Assembly: GCF_006716815.1 (NCBI RefSeq)
Contig: NZ_VFPS01000003.1
Location: forward strand, 1 to 64,000
Length of the DNA stretch: 64,000 nt
Direction of reading: 5' to 3'
DNA from: Microbacterium lacticum
Lineage (GTDB): Bacteria; Actinomycetota; Actinomycetes; Actinomycetales; Microbacteriaceae
Part shown: positions 29,066 through 35,922 of the stretch, piece after piece
How positions within the stretch are numbered: the stretch's first letter is position 1
Layout of the letters: the number at the start of each line of letters is the position of its first letter
Translations under genes and position numbers: made by a program
The notes under the pieces: model-generated
What the model saw: only the letters and a program-made list of their open reading frames with translations
What the model was told of the DNA's origin: nothing
Database searches by the model: none

Positions 29066-30112
29066 TCAGCGGGGGAGCGGTCCGGTCGTATTCCCCTCGC
29101 GGAACGTGCACGTGAAGAGCACGGATGCCGGGGCGCGGCCGTCGAGCATCGCCGCGACGGCGGCGCCCGCCGCGCGGCCCTTGTCGGTCGGCGCCTGCAC
29201 GAGCGTCGTGAGCTCGTAGGGCGACAGACCGTCGACGGGCACCCCGTCGAAACCGGTCACGCTGACGTCCTCGGGGACGCGGAGGCCCGCCTCTTCGGCG
29301 GCGCGGATGACGCCCGCGGCGAGCAGGTCGCTCTGGGCGATCACAGCGGTCGGGCGGCGCTCCGGGTCGGCGAACAGCACCCGCCCCGCGAAGACGCCCT
29401 GGTCGATCGAGCTTCCCGCCGTCGCCAGCGCGGGGGCATCCGGGTAGACATCGCGCGCGCCGTCGAGCCGTTCACGGGTGACGTCGATCGTGATCTCCGC
29501 GTCGGGCTCGATCCATCCGCCCGCGACCGCCGCGCTCGTGCGCAGGGTGACGACCGCCACGTCGGTGTGGCCGAGGCCCCGCAGGTGCGCGGCGGCGGTG
29601 CGCTGCGCCTCGCGGTTGTCGAGCAGGATGCGGGGCACGTCGTCGCCCGCGTCGCCCTCGATCACGACGATCGGCAGCCCGCGCAGGTGTGCGGTCTCGA
29701 GCGAGGCGCGCAGCGGTGCATCGCAGCCGATCAGCACCGCGGCATCCACCGGCACGGTGAGCAGAGTCGGCGCGTTCTCGATCTCGGGCGATGAGCGCAG
29801 CAGCAACAGACCGGCGCCGAACGGCGCGACCGCCTCGGCGAGGCCGTCCATCATGAGCCGTTGCACGGGGTCGAGGAACAGGTGGTTGAGGGTCGATCCG
29901 ACGACGACGCCGACGATGCCGCTGCGTCCGCGCCGGAGGGATGCCGCGCGGGGGTCGGGCCCCGTGTACCCCAGCCGGGTCGCCGCCTCGGTGACGCGTC
30001 GACGCGTGGCATCCGAGACGGGGGTCTTTCCGCTGAACACCACGGATGCCGTCGAGGGCGAGACCGCCGCCTCGCGCGCGACGTCGGCGATGGTGGCTCG
30101 ACGACTCGTCAC
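29066..30112 (-). CDS. LacI family transcriptional regulator
   Basis: This 348-residue regulator has an N-terminal helix-turn-helix (TIADVAREAAVSPSTASVVF, about residues 7-26) with a hinge, and a periplasmic-binding-protein-like sensor domain. The GTG start (30112) is preceded by -10 TACCAT with a 6-nt gap, so the mRNA is probably leaderless. It is divergent from an MFS transporter 59 bp away. A palindrome of the LacI operator type, CGAATCGATTCG, lies between them, so it probably represses the transporter and perhaps itself. Confidence 0.93.
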   Translation of the reverse strand: MTSRRATIADVAREAAVSPSTASVVFSGKTPVSDATRRRVTEAATRLGYTGPDPRAASLRRGRSGIVGVVVGSTLNHLFLDPVQRLMMDGLAEAVAPFGAGLLLLRSSPEIENAPTLLTVPVDAAVLIGCDAPLRASLETAHLRGLPIVVIEGDAGDDVPRILLDNREAQRTAAAHLRGLGHTDVAVVTLRTSAAVAGGWIEPDAEITIDVTRERLDGARDVYPDAPALATAGSSIDQGVFAGRVLFADPERRPTAVIAQSDLLAAGVIRAAEEAGLRVPEDVSVTGFDGVPVDGLSPYELTTLVQAPTDKGRAAGAAVAAMLDGRAPASVLFTCTFREGNTTGPLPR

Positions 30113-30118
30113 CCTTGA

Positions 30119-30124
30119 ATGGTA
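30119..30124 (-). promoter_or_regulatory. -10 hexamer TACCAT for the lacI-type gene
   Basis: On the minus strand TACCAT ends 6 nt before the GTG start at 30112. It is one of a set of leaderless-type promoters in this window. Confidence 0.6.
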
Positions 30125-30146
30125 ACCCGCCCACGCGCCGGGGCGT

Positions 30147-30158
30147 CGAATCGATTCG
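30147..30158. promoter_or_regulatory. LacI-type operator CGAATCGATTCG
   Basis: This perfect 12-bp palindrome contains AATCGATT, which fits the AAnCGnTT half-site pattern of LacI-family operators. It ends 1 bp before the MFS -10 hexamer. Occupancy would block that promoter. Confidence 0.65.
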
Positions 30159-30159
30159 G

Positions 30160-30165
30160 TAGACT
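30160..30165 (+). promoter_or_regulatory. -10 hexamer TAGACT for the MFS gene
   Basis: TAGACT lies 6 nt before GTG 30172. The in-frame GTG at 30166 abuts the hexamer and cannot be the start of a transcript from it, so 30172 is preferred. Confidence 0.65.
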
Positions 30166-30171
30166 GTGTCG

Positions 30172-31404
30172 GTGACCGCTTCCTCCACCCTCGGCCGCCC
30201 GCAGCTGGTGCACTGGCGCACGGCGATCTTCACGCTGTTCCTCCTGTGCGGGCTCACCTTCGCCTCGTGGGCGTCGCGGCTGCCGGCGGTCAAGCAGAAT
30301 CTCGGCATCGACGACTTCGAGGTCGGCGTGCTGCTGTTCGCGATGGGGGCGGGCTCGCTCATCGGCGTCATGTCGGCGAACGTCATCGTCGCGCGCTGGG
30401 GTGCGCGGCGCGGGCTCTCGGTCACCCTCGTCGGCGTCGCGATCGGCCTGTTCGTCGCCGCGCTCGGGGTCGACGCGCTGGGGTCGTACCCGGTCGCGGT
30501 CGTCGGGCTCGCCCTGATGGGGCTGTCGTTCGGAGCCACCGACGTGATGATCAACGTCGAGGCCGCCTCGGTCGAGCAGCCCTTCGGCCGCACCCTGATG
30601 CCGCTCTTCCACGCGTTCTTCAGCCTCGGCACGGTCGCCGGCGCCGGCATCGGCGTCGCGATGGCGGCGTGGGGCGTCGGGGTCACGTGGCACCTCGGCG
30701 TCGTCGCCGTCGTGTGGTTCGTGATCACGGGCGTCGCTCTGCGCTTCGTTCCGGCGTCCGAGCGGATCGCCGAGAAGGCGGTCGGCGCCATGTCGCCGCG
30801 GCGCGAGCGGATGCACGCGGCGCTCGAGGTGTGGCGCGACCCGCGCACCTACGCGATCGGCGCGATCATCCTTGGCATGGCCTTCGCCGAGGGCAGCGCC
30901 AACGACTGGCTGACGATCGCCGTCGTCGACGGCCACGGCGAGACCGAGGCGACGGGCGCGATCTTCCTCACGGTGTTCTCGGTGTCGATGACGGTGTTCC
31001 GCGCGATCGGCGGACCGCTGGTCGACCGGATCGGCCGGGTGTGGACGCTGCGCGCCCTCTCGATCGCCGCCGGGATCGGCCTCGTGATCTTCATCCTCGC
31101 GCCGAACCTGCCGATCGCGTTCGTCGGCGTCGCCCTGTGGGGCGCCGGCGCCTCGCTCGGGTTCCCGCTCGGCATGTCGGCCGCGGCGGACGATCCCACC
31201 AAGGCCGCGGCATCCGTCTCGGCGGCGGCGACCATCGGCTACGTCGCGTTCCTCTGCGGCCCGCCCGTGCTCGGCTGGATAAGCCACCAGATCGGCATCC
31301 TCAACACCCTCTGGATCATCGTCGCCCTCATCGCGATGAGCGGCCTCGCCTCCGGCGCCGCCAAGCCGATCGCCGGGTCGAAGGTCGGCACCGGCCACCA
31401 CTGA
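30172..31404 (+). CDS. MFS transporter (FucP/YbjJ-like)
   Basis: This 410-residue major facilitator protein has 12 predicted helices in two six-helix halves, with a cytoplasmic loop at about 195-220. The N-terminus has [20 protein letters not shown], typical of the group that includes YbjJ. The divergent LacI-family regulator suggests a sugar or sugar-like ligand, but direction and substrate are not determinable. The start is set by the -10 spacing. Confidence 0.88.
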   Translation: MTASSTLGRPQLVHWRTAIFTLFLLCGLTFASWASRLPAVKQNLGIDDFEVGVLLFAMGAGSLIGVMSANVIVARWGARRGLSVTLVGVAIGLFVAALGVDALGSYPVAVVGLALMGLSFGATDVMINVEAASVEQPFGRTLMPLFHAFFSLGTVAGAGIGVAMAAWGVGVTWHLGVVAVVWFVITGVALRFVPASERIAEKAVGAMSPRRERMHAALEVWRDPRTYAIGAIILGMAFAEGSANDWLTIAVVDGHGETEATGAIFLTVFSVSMTVFRAIGGPLVDRIGRVWTLRALSIAAGIGLVIFILAPNLPIAFVGVALWGAGASLGFPLGMSAAADDPTKAAASVSAAATIGYVAFLCGPPVLGWISHQIGILNTLWIIVALIAMSGLASGAAKPIAGSKVGTGHH

Positions 31405-31479
31405 CCCCGTCGCGCGTCGCGGCCCGGCGGCTCGCCCGCGCCCGCGCCCGCGCCCATGCCGCCCGTGCCCGCCCCCGCC

Positions 31480-31568
31480 CGTGCCGTTTGCAGGAGTTTC
31501 ACGCCGCCGCGGTCCCCAGAACCCGGCTCGCCCGGCGTGTCGTGTGGTCTGATCCTGCAAACGGCACG
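31480..31568. repeat. intergenic inverted-repeat element, copy B
   Basis: Perfect 16-bp arms (CGTGCCGTTTGCAGGA at 31480-31495 and its complement at 31553-31568) enclose 57 nt. The TGCAGGA core and overall size match copy A at 7916-8013, while the outer arm bases differ but still pair within each copy. It lies in the 239-bp gap after the MFS gene. Confidence 0.7.
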
Positions 31569-31643
31569 CCCGGTCGCCGCAAGTCCCACCGCAACCCGCC
31601 CCCGCGCGGCAAAGCCGGGCCGGGGAACTGCGAGACTTGTCGG

Positions 31644-32336
31644 GTGCGTCTCATCGTTGCCCGCTGCTCCGTCGACTACTCCGGGCGGCTGAACACCCAC
31701 CTCCCCCTCGCGACGCGGCTCATCATGATCAAGGCCGACGGCACGGTCGCGTTCCACCGCGACATCCAGCACGCGCCGCTCAACTGGATGAGCCCGCCGT
31801 GCACGCTGACCGTCGAGCAGCCCGATGAAGAGTCGGCGTCGGCCGGCGTCATCGAGCACTGGCGCGTGACGCACGCGAAGACGGGGGATGCCCTGCTCGT
31901 GCGCATCTATGAGGTGCTGCACGACTCGGCGCACGAGCTCGGCGTCGACCCGGGGCTGCAGAAGGACGGCGTCGAGGCCGATCTGCAGCGGCTGCTGGCC
32001 GAGCAGGTGGATGTCATCGATCCGCGCGCGACCCTCGTCAGGAGGGAGTTCCCGACCGCGATCGGCCCGGTCGACCTGCTGCTGCGAAACCCCGACGGCG
32101 GCACGATCGCCGTCGAGGTGAAGCGGCGCGGCGACATCGACGGCGTCGAGCAGCTGACCCGCTACCTCGAGCTACTCAACCGCGACCCGCACCTCGCGCC
32201 GGTGGCCGGCGTCTTCGCCGCGCAGGAGATCAAGCCGCAGGCGAAGGTGCTGGCCGGCGACCGTGGCATCCGGTGCGTCATCCTCGACTACGAGGGCATG
32301 AAGGGCACCGAGTCGGGTGCCCCGCGCCTGTTCTGA
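31644..32336 (+). CDS. nucS: endonuclease NucS/EndoMS (mismatch repair)
   Basis: NucS cuts both strands at G-T, G-G and T-T mismatches and replaces MutS/MutL in most Actinobacteria. The 230-residue protein starts at GTG 31644 ([16 protein letters not shown], the family N-terminus). An N-terminal DNA-binding half is followed by a RecB-like nuclease core with Asp144 (GPVDLLL), Glu158 and Lys160 (VEVKRR). It ends APRLF, consistent with the C-terminal clamp-binding tail reported for this family. The longer upstream open frame is spurious. Confidence 0.95.
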   Translation: MRLIVARCSVDYSGRLNTHLPLATRLIMIKADGTVAFHRDIQHAPLNWMSPPCTLTVEQPDEESASAGVIEHWRVTHAKTGDALLVRIYEVLHDSAHELGVDPGLQKDGVEADLQRLLAEQVDVIDPRATLVRREFPTAIGPVDLLLRNPDGGTIAVEVKRRGDIDGVEQLTRYLELLNRDPHLAPVAGVFAAQEIKPQAKVLAGDRGIRCVILDYEGMKGTESGAPRLF

Positions 32337-32357
32337 TCCGGGCACCGCGGGGCTGGA

Positions 32358-32363
32358 TAGGCT
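32358..32363 (+). promoter_or_regulatory. -10 hexamer TAGGCT for the HAD gene
   Basis: TAGGCT is 7 nt before ATG 32371 and 22 bp after the nucS stop. There is no Shine-Dalgarno sequence, which implies a leaderless mRNA. Confidence 0.6.
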
Positions 32364-32370
32364 GGATGCC

Positions 32371-33045
32371 ATGACGTTGCGATCGCCCTGGACCTGTGTG
32401 CTGTGGGATGTCGACGGCACGGTGGTGGATGCCTCGGAGGGAATCCTGCGCCGCCTCGCGATCGCGCTCGAGCACTTCGGCAAGCCGGCCGCGACCCGTG
32501 AGGAGCTCGTGCACTGGATCGGGCCGCCGATGTTCGAGTCGTTTCAGACGAACGTCGGCATGACCCCCGACGAGGCCTCGGAGGCGGTGGCCTACTACCG
32601 TATGATCGGCAAGGCCGACGGATACACGACCGGCGCGAAGCTGTACCCGGGCATCGGCGAGCTGATCTCCGATCTCGATGCGGCCGGCGTCGCGCAGGCG
32701 ACGGCGAGCTCGAAGCCCGAGAACCAGGTGTCGGCGCTCGTCGATCATTTCGACCTCGCGCCGCATCTGCAGGCCGTGGTCGGGGCGACGCCCGACGAGA
32801 AGACGTTGGCCTCGAAGTCCGACATCGTGGCCGAGGCGCTGCGGCGGCTGCAGGCCGCCGGCGCCGACACCTCGCGCCCGGTCCTGATCGGTGATCGCCA
32901 CCACGATGTCGAGGGCGGGGCGACGCAGGGCGTTCCGGTGATCTTCGTGCGCTGGGGCTTCAGCTGGCCGCACGAGAGCGAGGGTGCGGCCGCAGCCGTC
33001 GACACCCCCGAAGAGCTGCGCGCGCTGCTCCTCATCGAGGACTGA
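32371..33045 (+). CDS. HAD family hydrolase (phosphoglycolate phosphatase-like)
   Basis: This 224-residue haloacid dehalogenase-fold phosphatase has catalytic motif LWDVDGTVVD (nucleophile Asp13, acid/base Asp15), a helical cap (about 20-85), and ATASSKPE with the motif II/III Ser and Lys. Motif IV is IGDRHHDVEGG. It resembles the Gph/PpaX group, where phosphoglycolate is one possible substrate. An in-frame start at 32317 was rejected because it lies upstream of the -10 hexamer. The 137-bp gap that follows holds no recognisable gene. Confidence 0.9.
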   Translation: MTLRSPWTCVLWDVDGTVVDASEGILRRLAIALEHFGKPAATREELVHWIGPPMFESFQTNVGMTPDEASEAVAYYRMIGKADGYTTGAKLYPGIGELISDLDAAGVAQATASSKPENQVSALVDHFDLAPHLQAVVGATPDEKTLASKSDIVAEALRRLQAAGADTSRPVLIGDRHHDVEGGATQGVPVIFVRWGFSWPHESEGAAAAVDTPEELRALLLIED

Positions 33046-33182
33046 GAAGCTCGCCCCCAGGCCCGGCCCAGGCCCCGGCACCAGCCCCGGGCGCCGGGTA
33101 CGCGAAAGGCGCCGCGGTCCGGGTGGACCACGACGCCTTCAGCGATCGTTGAGAGCTCGCGCTGGCGCGAGCCGTCACAAGA

Positions 33183-33389
33183 TCAGAGGGGTCGGATGTT
33201 CTCCGCCTGCAGGCCCTTGGGGCCCTGGGCGATCTCGAACTCGACGCGCTGGTTTTCCTCGAGGGAGCGGTAGCCGCTCGACTCGATGGCGGAGTAGTGA
33301 GCGAAGACGTCTGCGCCGCCCTCATCGGGAGCGATGAACCCGAAGCCCTTCTCCGAGTTGAACCACTTGACGGTGCCCTGCGTTGCCAT
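33183..33389 (-). CDS. cspA: cold shock protein (CspA family)
   Basis: This 68-residue OB-fold RNA chaperone has RNP1 KGFGFIAP (residues 14-21) and RNP2 VFAHYSAI (residues 28-35). It melts RNA secondary structure in the cytosol. The start ATG 33389 matches the family ([18 protein letters not shown]). On the minus strand a TAGGTT near 33446 would give a leader of about 50 nt. The 385-bp gap to the divergent gntR-type gene contains two strong hairpins and no gene. Confidence 0.97.
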   Translation of the reverse strand: MATQGTVKWFNSEKGFGFIAPDEGGADVFAHYSAIESSGYRSLEENQRVEFEIAQGPKGLQAENIRPL

Positions 33390-33545
33390 GAACTGCCTTA
33401 CTGACGTGCGATGACGACGCGATTGCGCCGACACCGACAAACCTAGCCGTGGGAGGCACTTTCCGCGTCATCCTTTTGTCTAAGGTGACACAAACGTTGC
33501 AACATCCCGTCACGTTCGACCCGCTCGCCACGCCCGGAAACCATT

Positions 33546-33588
33546 CGACGCCCGGGCGCATCGCGCTTGGCGCGTCGCCCGGGCGTCG
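33546..33588. repeat. strong intergenic hairpin, 13-bp perfect arms
   Basis: CGACGCCCGGGCG (33546-33558) pairs perfectly with 33576-33588 around a 17-nt loop that can itself pair (GCGC...GCGC). It lies between the cspA leader and the gntR promoter. It may insulate the divergent units. Confidence 0.65.
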
Positions 33589-33606
33589 ACGGATCCCCCC
33601 GGATCG

Positions 33607-33623
33607 GTCACGCTCAGCGTGAC
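33607..33623. repeat. short perfect hairpin GTCACGCTCAGCGTGAC
   Basis: An 8-bp perfect inverted repeat sits around a single central C, 19 bp after the larger hairpin. It is a protein-binding palindrome rather than an RNA hairpin by shape. It may belong to gntR control. Confidence 0.5.
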
Positions 33624-33760
33624 ATGGCCCAGACTACTGATATATCGGGGCGGTCAGGAGGTCCTGTGGGTGGGAATCCGCCCAGAGATCGTGCAGGAGT
33701 CGCGCCATAACGCGACCGGATTGCACGGCCGGCGACACGGCGTTTCAGCTCCGGCACTCG

Positions 33761-33766
33761 TAAACT
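33761..33766 (+). promoter_or_regulatory. -10 hexamer TAAACT for the gntR-type gene
   Basis: TAAACT is 8 nt before ATG 33775. This supports that start over in-frame codons further upstream (from 33619) and implies a leaderless or near-leaderless mRNA. Confidence 0.6.
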
Positions 33767-33774
33767 GTCGGGCG

Positions 33775-34416
33775 ATGAGAGCAACGCTTGACCCGATCCG
33801 CCTGAACGGCGGCACGATCCTCAGCGACGAGGTCTACGCGCGCATCGGGGCGGCTATTCTCGACGGCACGCTTCCGGCCGGAGCGCGGCTGCGCGACGTC
33901 GAGCTCGCCGAACAGCTCGGGGTCTCCCGCACGCCGGTACGCGAGGCGCTGCAGCGCTTGGAGCGCTTCGGCCTGGTCGAGGTGGCCGTCGGCCGGTACA
34001 CGCGGGTGTCGGAGCCGAGCGATCGGCTGCGCGAAGAGACCGTCGAGTTCACCGCCTACTTCATGGGCAACGCCCTGCGCATCGCGCTGCAGCGGTGCAG
34101 CGACGATCAGATCGCCGCGATCGTCGAAGCGGCGGATGCCGTGGTCGCAGCCGCCCGGCGCGAAGACGGGCTGTCGCTGTTCGAGGCATCCACGACGATG
34201 TTCCAGCAGGTGACGCGGGGCACCGGAAACTCGGTGTTCATCGGGTTCATCCGCGAGGCCGCGCTCGCGATCGAACGGAATCTGCGCGGCTGGCAGCCGT
34301 TCATCGGATGCCCGATCGCGCCTGCCGACGGATATCAGGAGCTGCGCACGTGCATCGCGGAGCGCGACGCCGACGGCGCCGAACGGATGCTGCGCCACCT
34401 GCACGGCCTGGCCTGA
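33775..34416 (+). CDS. GntR family transcriptional regulator (FadR/FCD type)
   Basis: This 213-residue regulator has an N-terminal winged helix (ILDGTLPAGARLRDVELAEQ, then VSRTPVREALQRLERFGLV). The all-helical C-terminal ligand domain is of the FCD kind. It is the last chromosomal gene before the integrative element. No metabolic gene is adjacent, so its target may originally have lain elsewhere. Confidence 0.9.
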   Translation: MRATLDPIRLNGGTILSDEVYARIGAAILDGTLPAGARLRDVELAEQLGVSRTPVREALQRLERFGLVEVAVGRYTRVSEPSDRLREETVEFTAYFMGNALRIALQRCSDDQIAAIVEAADAVVAAARREDGLSLFEASTTMFQQVTRGTGNSVFIGFIREAALAIERNLRGWQPFIGCPIAPADGYQELRTCIAERDADGAERMLRHLHGLA

Positions 34417-34481
34417 GCGCGCCCAGGCTGATCGAGCCGCGCGTCATCGGAGTGAACGCGCGGATCACGGGCGATGTTCTC

Positions 34482-34526
34482 GTCCTGAGCCGCGACTCGT
34501 TCATCGACGATGTCGCGACTCAGGAC
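34482..34526. terminator. 15-bp hairpin downstream of the gntR-type gene
   Basis: GTCCTGAGCCGCGAC (34482-34496) pairs with GTCGCGACTCAGGAC (34512-34526), with one G-U wobble and a 15-nt loop. It ends 6 bp before the left att site. Before the element inserted, it would have separated gntR from the convergent tRNA-Leu. Confidence 0.55.
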
Positions 34527-34531
34527 CTGTG

Positions 34532-34553
34532 GTGCGCGAGGGGGGACTTGAAC
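34532..34553. repeat. attL, 22-bp direct repeat of the tRNA-Leu 3' end
   Basis: The sequence starts GTGCGCGAGG and ends ACTTGAAC, identical to 43705-43726, and diverges immediately outside on both sides. It covers the tRNA acceptor end and part of the T-arm. Confidence 0.9.
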
Positions 34554-34671
34554 TCTTGCCCCCGCCCGGACAGGCACCCACGCTAGGACGCAGAAACCCG
34601 CATGAAAGCAACGGTTTCCGGGGTAGCGAAGGCATGCGCCTACCTCTCGATACGCGCAGAAACGTACTTGG

Positions 34672-34691
34672 TGCCCCATCGTTTGCCCCAT
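34672..34691. promoter_or_regulatory. integrase arm-type site candidates, left end
   Basis: TGCCCCAT occurs twice within 20 bp (34672-34679 and, as TTGCCCCAT, 34683-34691). The same octamer recurs near the right end. The 34554-34752 stretch otherwise holds no gene and includes the palindrome GAAACGTTTC at 34745-34754. Confidence 0.5.
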
Positions 34692-34752
34692 GAGCACAGC
34701 CCCCGCGTGACGATGGTCCTCCTCGTCGCAGGTATCGTCCTTCAGAAACGTT

Positions 34753-35586
34753 TCAGTCTGAGAACGCGTCAGAGAAGTAGCCCAAGTTCGGGTCATCCAG
34801 AGTGCCGATCACGAGACCTCGATCGAGGAACCGATTGAATTCCTCACAGCTGGTCTCGGGGAGGAGCCCACAGGCGTGACACGCCGCAAGGTTGCAGGAG
34901 TCCGGCCCCTGCCCCTTCTCGCCTGCATCCATACACACCGGATCAGTCGAGCACCAGTGAGCGTCCGCCAGTGCAGAGGCAAAAACTTGCCGTAGGTTGT
35001 CCGGGCGTGCCATGCGAACAAGTCCACCCATCGTCCCTTCTGAGTCGCCCGCCGCTGTGTAGATCAGTACGCCGGCCATGTTCCGACCAGCCGAGTCAGA
35101 GACGTAGAGACGCTCCCGGAGCGAAGCCGAGCTGTAGCCGCAGGCGAAGATGAATTCGTTGATCAAAAGATGCGACAGCGTATGCAGCAGCACGAACCTT
35201 GGGCTAATCGTCCGCCCCTGCAACCCACGCTGGCTTGCCACTGATCCGTAGTGATCGGTGATCCGCTGAGCGCGCGCCTGAACCTCCGCACGCCCCTCCC
35301 AGCCTGCAAGGCGTGCCCCATCGAGTTCGAAGTAGATTCCTTCACCCTTGACCACATAGGCCGGCAGCCAATCCTGTGCAGGGGTCAAGCTGGCACGCCT
35401 GAGCATCGCTTTCCCCTCCGTCAGCTTCAGCTCGCCGTCGCGAACCCGCGTAAACCCCCGCAACGCGCGCGTCTCCCGAAGCACATCGATCGACCTCACG
35501 CGAGAGAGGTGGCTTGCTAGATCAGCGTGAACACCCGGGTCGGATGCCGCGAGGAAGTCATCTTTCGGTGTCTCGCGAATCTTCAC
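34753..35586 (-). pseudogene. C-terminal remnant of a DrmB/DUF1998 (MZB) family protein
   Basis: The 277-residue frame matches the C-terminal part of DrmB-type proteins. It has HTLSHLLINEF, GVLIYTAAGDSEGTMGGLVR and a four-cysteine zinc motif (DPVC ... SCNLAACHAC) followed by LLPETSCEEFNRFLDRG. Full DrmB is about 600 residues. The frame carries plausible protein (SLTSDDIWRHPEYV) upstream of the GTG at 35586 until a TAG near 35680, with no start codon in between, so the N-terminal half is lost. DrmB is a core protein of DISARM anti-phage systems; here it is alone and truncated. Two GGATGCC heptamers near 35541 and 35595 resemble chromosomal rather than element sequence. Confidence 0.7.
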
Positions 35587-35922
35587 GTATTCCGGATGCC
35601 GCCAGATGTCGTCGCTCGTCAGGCTCTCCGCGTCGACCGGAGTCTCGGCTGGCTCCTCCCCGCTGCTCGTGCCGCCCTACTCGACCGGTGGAACACGCCG
35701 AGGAACACCTCCGATCAGTTCCCCGAATCACCTTCCGCATGCAGACCCCGACGAACCCTCTCCCGGACGACGCCCGAAGAACTCCCCCCGCGACCTCCCT
35801 ACCGTCCAAGGCCTCTCCGACACTCTCGACCTCCTCCTCCTACCTCCTATCCCTCCCCAGAGAATGGACGTATGTTACCATGGTAGATACATAGGGCGTG
35901 CTACTAGACACAGAGGTGTATC
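35587..35922. other. non-coding stretch upstream of the relaxase, with palindrome
   Basis: No convincing gene is seen. The region is pyrimidine-rich on the plus strand (CTC/CCT runs at 35750-35865). At 35871-35893 an imperfect palindrome TATGT-TACCATGGTA-GAT-ACATA precedes the relaxase start by 30 bp. This could be an operator, or part of an origin of transfer or the relaxase promoter. Confidence 0.5.

Noticed and set aside
33619..33774. N-terminal extension of the GntR regulator
   Set aside because: The extension lies upstream of a well-placed -10 hexamer, and the family N-terminus begins at about ATG 33775.
35527..35886. Plus-strand frame of about 119 codons upstream of the relaxase
   Set aside because: It is Pro/Arg/Ser-rich, overlaps the DrmB remnant and lacks a ribosome site or recognisable family.
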